7,522 bases of DNA from an uncultured Cloacibacillus sp. (GTDB lineage: Bacteria; Synergistota; Synergistia; Synergistales; Synergistaceae): contig CAKSWL010000094.1 of NCBI GenBank assembly GCA_934511335.1, positions 1 through 7,522 of the forward strand, in the 5' to 3' direction. The notes below the pieces were generated by a model. It was not told where the DNA came from and searched no databases. It saw nothing but the letters and a program-made list of their open reading frames with translations. The first letter of the stretch is position 1, and each line of letters starts with the position of its first letter. Positions 6,225 through 7,522 of the stretch are shown here, in pieces. The translations under genes and the position numbers were made by a program.

Positions 6225-7132
6225 GTCCTAATACTTCAAATTACCGGTCGGTCCTGATGGCCGACATGGCGCTTGTTCTGGTCGCGTTCATCTGGGGCGC
6301 GGGAATCCCGCTCTCCGCGGTGCTCGCGCGCGGTCTGACTCCCCTTTGGGCCGTAGCGCTGCGGATGCTGATCGCCGCCTTTTTCCTTATATTGATGTTC
6401 CCGAAGACGATATTGACCTCGACCAAGCGCGACTGGCAGGTCTCCTTCATTCAGACGGCGATCCTCACCTGCGTCTTCGTCTCGCTCACCTTCGGCCTCG
6501 TCTACAGCACGGCGAGCAAGCAGGCGTTCATCGGCGGTCTGAACGTCATCCTGGTACCGGTCTTCGTCTGGATACTATACAGGGTGCGTCCCTCGGGGTG
6601 GCTCTTCGCGGGAGCCGGCGTCACGACGGTCGGGCTCCTCGTCATGGGCTTCACGCCGGGGATGGAATTCAACTTCGGAGACCTGCTCTCCTTCATCATG
6701 GCGATATTCTACGCGGCTCAAGTGCTCGGCGCCGACTACTGCGTCAGGAGGGTCGAGCCGACGCGCCTCGTCACGCTGCACATCATCATGCTCTCGGTCA
6801 TCCTCGCCGCGCTTGCGCTGATCTTCGAGCCGGTCCCGAATCCGCTGACTTTCAGCCCCAAGATTTGGGGCTCGCTGCTCTGCGTCTCGCTCTGCAACAC
6901 CATCCTCTGTTTTATCATCCAGTTCCGCGCCCAGAAAAAGACCAGCGCGACCCATGCGGCGGTCATCTTCTCCCTGGAAGGCCTCTTCGGCTACATCATC
7001 GCGGTGGCCAGCGGCCAGGACCCCTTCCACCTCCAGGGCGCCGCGGGCGGCCTCCTCGTCATCATCGGCATGCTCATCACCGAACTGGAAGGATTATTAA
7101 GGGCCGAGACAGCCCCCTTAAAGGCAAGGTAA
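6221..7132 (+). CDS. Second DMT superfamily (EamA) permease, last gene of the transporter operon
   Basis: A 303-residue permease of the drug/metabolite transporter superfamily with two EamA repeats, about 12-144 and 152-292, and roughly ten hydrophobic helices. Visible family blocks are LVAFIWGAGIPLSAVLA (20-36), WAVALRMLIAAFF (43-55), YSTASKQAFIGGLNVILVPV (95-114) and the second-repeat block AQKKTSATHAAVIFSLEGLF (237-256). It differs clearly from the DMT gene at the head of the operon, so the two look like distinct paralogue lines and not a recent duplication. The start ATG lies inside ATGA, shared with the MFS stop, with GAGGGGG four bases upstream, which implies coupled translation. The two DMT proteins may act on different substrates or in different steps. 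Substrate unknown. Confidence 0.91.
   Translation: MSPNTSNYRSVLMADMALVLVAFIWGAGIPLSAVLARGLTPLWAVALRMLIAAFFLILMFPKTILTSTKRDWQVSFIQTAILTCVFVSLTFGLVYSTASKQAFIGGLNVILVPVFVWILYRVRPSGWLFAGAGVTTVGLLVMGFTPGMEFNFGDLLSFIMAIFYAAQVLGADYCVRRVEPTRLVTLHIIMLSVILAALALIFEPVPNPLTFSPKIWGSLLCVSLCNTILCFIIQFRAQKKTSATHAAVIFSLEGLFGYIIAVASGQDPFHLQGAAGGLLVIIGMLITELEGLLRAETAPLKAR
7097..7121 (+). terminator. Inverted repeat at the end of the transporter operon, possible weak terminator
   Basis: TTAAGGG (7097-7103) and CCCTTAA (7115-7121) are exact reverse complements around an 11-base loop, ending 11 bases before the last base of the second DMT stop codon. No T-run follows directly; a loose T-rich stretch occurs near 7136-7145. 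It may slow or end transcription, or protect the mRNA 3' end. Confidence 0.3.
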
Positions 7133-7362
7133 AACTTATCTTTTCCCCGCAATAAACGCCGATTTATCGACGTATGTACACCCTCGTCCCTTGGGGCCCG
7201 TCGCCGATTTGCACCGCCAACGCAAGATAATCCAGACCTTAGACCGCTTAGTCAGGGGTTCGGGTTTCTTGTTTTTATCAAGGACATCAAGCAGTGGTTT
7301 CAAGACAAACCAACATTAGATACAAGAAATGCTCATAAAAAGTTCATAAGCACCGCTCTCTT
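7133..7362. other. Gap without a convincing gene; GC-rich first half, AT-richer second half
   Basis: No reading frame here has a plausible start, ribosome site and recognisable protein. A perfect 6-bp inverted repeat, TGGTTT-CAAGAC-AAACCA, lies at 7295-7312, and CGCCGATTT occurs twice (7157-7165 and 7202-7210). Base composition falls toward AT from about 7260. The region joins the end of the transporter operon to a converging minus-strand gene, so transcripts from both sides end here. It could also be the scar of an insertion, but I see no insertion-sequence ends or target duplication. Confidence 0.5.
7330..7352 (-). terminator. Candidate terminator of the minus-strand HTH gene
   Basis: On the minus strand TGCTTAT (7352-7346) pairs with ATGAGCA (7336-7330), seven base pairs with one G-T wobble around a nine-base loop. 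TTTCTTGTA follows. It begins ten bases after the HTH stop codon. The T-run is short, so termination may be weak. Confidence 0.45.
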
Positions 7363-7522
7363 TTATGCTGCTTTTCTCTCTTGCACTATACAGCCAGCAT
7401 CTTTAAGCTCTCTGATAATCGTATTGACCTTCGGTTTGGCAAAATCAGGGATATCAGCAATTTCTTGTTGTGAAAGCCTGACAATCGTTTCATCGTTCAC
7501 AGGAAATCCGCCGTGTAGCCAT
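7363..7522 (-). CDS. C-terminal fragment of a winged-helix (HTH) DNA-binding protein, 5' end beyond the window
   Basis: Fifty-two residues and a TAA stop are visible in a minus-strand frame that stays open to the right edge. The segment RLSQQEIADIPDFAKPKVNT (residues 15-34 of the fragment), followed by IIRELKDAGCIVQE (35-48), reads as a helix-turn-helix with the recognition helix near KPKVNTIIREL and the start of a wing. This Q-x-E-I-A pattern occurs in Crp-type regulators and in plasmid or phage replication and regulatory proteins. I do not recognise the family. The frame could begin at a GTG inside the window (codon 8, a 45-residue protein), but the open frame upstream suggests a longer protein. 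Its AT-richer codons differ from the transporter genes, a possible sign of horizontal origin. The stop is followed by a candidate terminator hairpin. Confidence 0.6.
   Translation of the reverse strand, partial: WLHGGFPVNDETIVRLSQQEIADIPDFAKPKVNTIIRELKDAGCIVQERKAA

Noticed and set aside
6346..7155. Plus-strand frame of about 269 codons overlapping the second DMT gene
   Set aside because: It is a frame-shifted reading rich in Arg, His and Pro; the in-frame permease has EamA motifs and a coupled start.
7225..7280. tRNA-like look of the GGGGTTCGGGTTTC stretch, possible tRNA fragment or attachment site
   Set aside because: The supposed T-arm pairs poorly with many G-T wobbles, and no acceptor, anticodon arm or CCA end can be folded.
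7262..7522. Plus-strand frame open to the right edge
   Set aside because: It has no start codon or ribosome site and is antisense to the HTH fragment, whose helix-turn-helix pattern is much more protein-like.
1..7522. CRISPR array, rRNA, intact insertion sequence or toxin-antitoxin pair
   Set aside because: I found no regular repeat-spacer pattern, conserved RNA segment, transposase motif or paired small genes on either strand.

Overview
The window holds five complete protein genes and two partial ones. They form two transcription blocks that diverge from a short regulatory gap at about 3899-4034. Nothing in it names the species. The coding DNA is moderately to highly GC-rich with local AT-rich patches, Shine-Dalgarno sites are strong, genes are tightly coupled, and there is a short (375-residue) Na+-pumping decarboxylase beta subunit. 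This fits an anaerobic, amino-acid or organic-acid fermenting bacterium. Synergistota (Cloacibacillus/Synergistes-like) or Negativicutes would be reasonable guesses, but this is inference and was not tested.

Left block, minus strand (3898 down to 1). A stand-alone beta subunit of a sodium-translocating decarboxylase (oadB/mmdB/gcdB type) comes first. After a 72-bp AT-rich gap with a perfect 8-bp inverted repeat comes a glycan-sugar pair: a membrane-anchored PglF/CapD-type UDP-GlcNAc 4,6-dehydratase, then a PglE/EpsN-type PLP aminotransferase that runs off the left edge. The last two overlap by four bases (GTGA) and together should turn UDP-GlcNAc into UDP-4-amino-4,6-dideoxy-GlcNAc. This is the precursor of bacillosamine-type sugars used in protein glycosylation or exopolysaccharide. 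The expected next genes (acetyltransferase, initiating phosphoglycosyltransferase) would lie beyond position 1.

Right block, plus strand (4035-7132). Three membrane exporters are packed head to tail: a DMT/EamA permease, an MFS_3 (DHA3, EntS-like) permease and a second DMT/EamA permease. The first junction is 3 bp and the second is a 4-bp ATGA overlap. No enzyme accompanies them, so the substrate cannot be read from context.

Right end (7133-7522). A 230-bp stretch without a convincing gene carries hairpins and becomes AT-richer. It leads to the C-terminal 52 residues of a minus-strand winged-helix DNA-binding protein that enters from beyond the right edge.

The window is mostly ordinary biology. 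The points most worth a second look are the GC mosaic inside the dehydratase gene, the hairpin over its start region, the three-exporter operon without an enzyme, the orphan decarboxylase beta subunit, and the dyads in the divergent promoter region. I see no evidence for a wholly new system.
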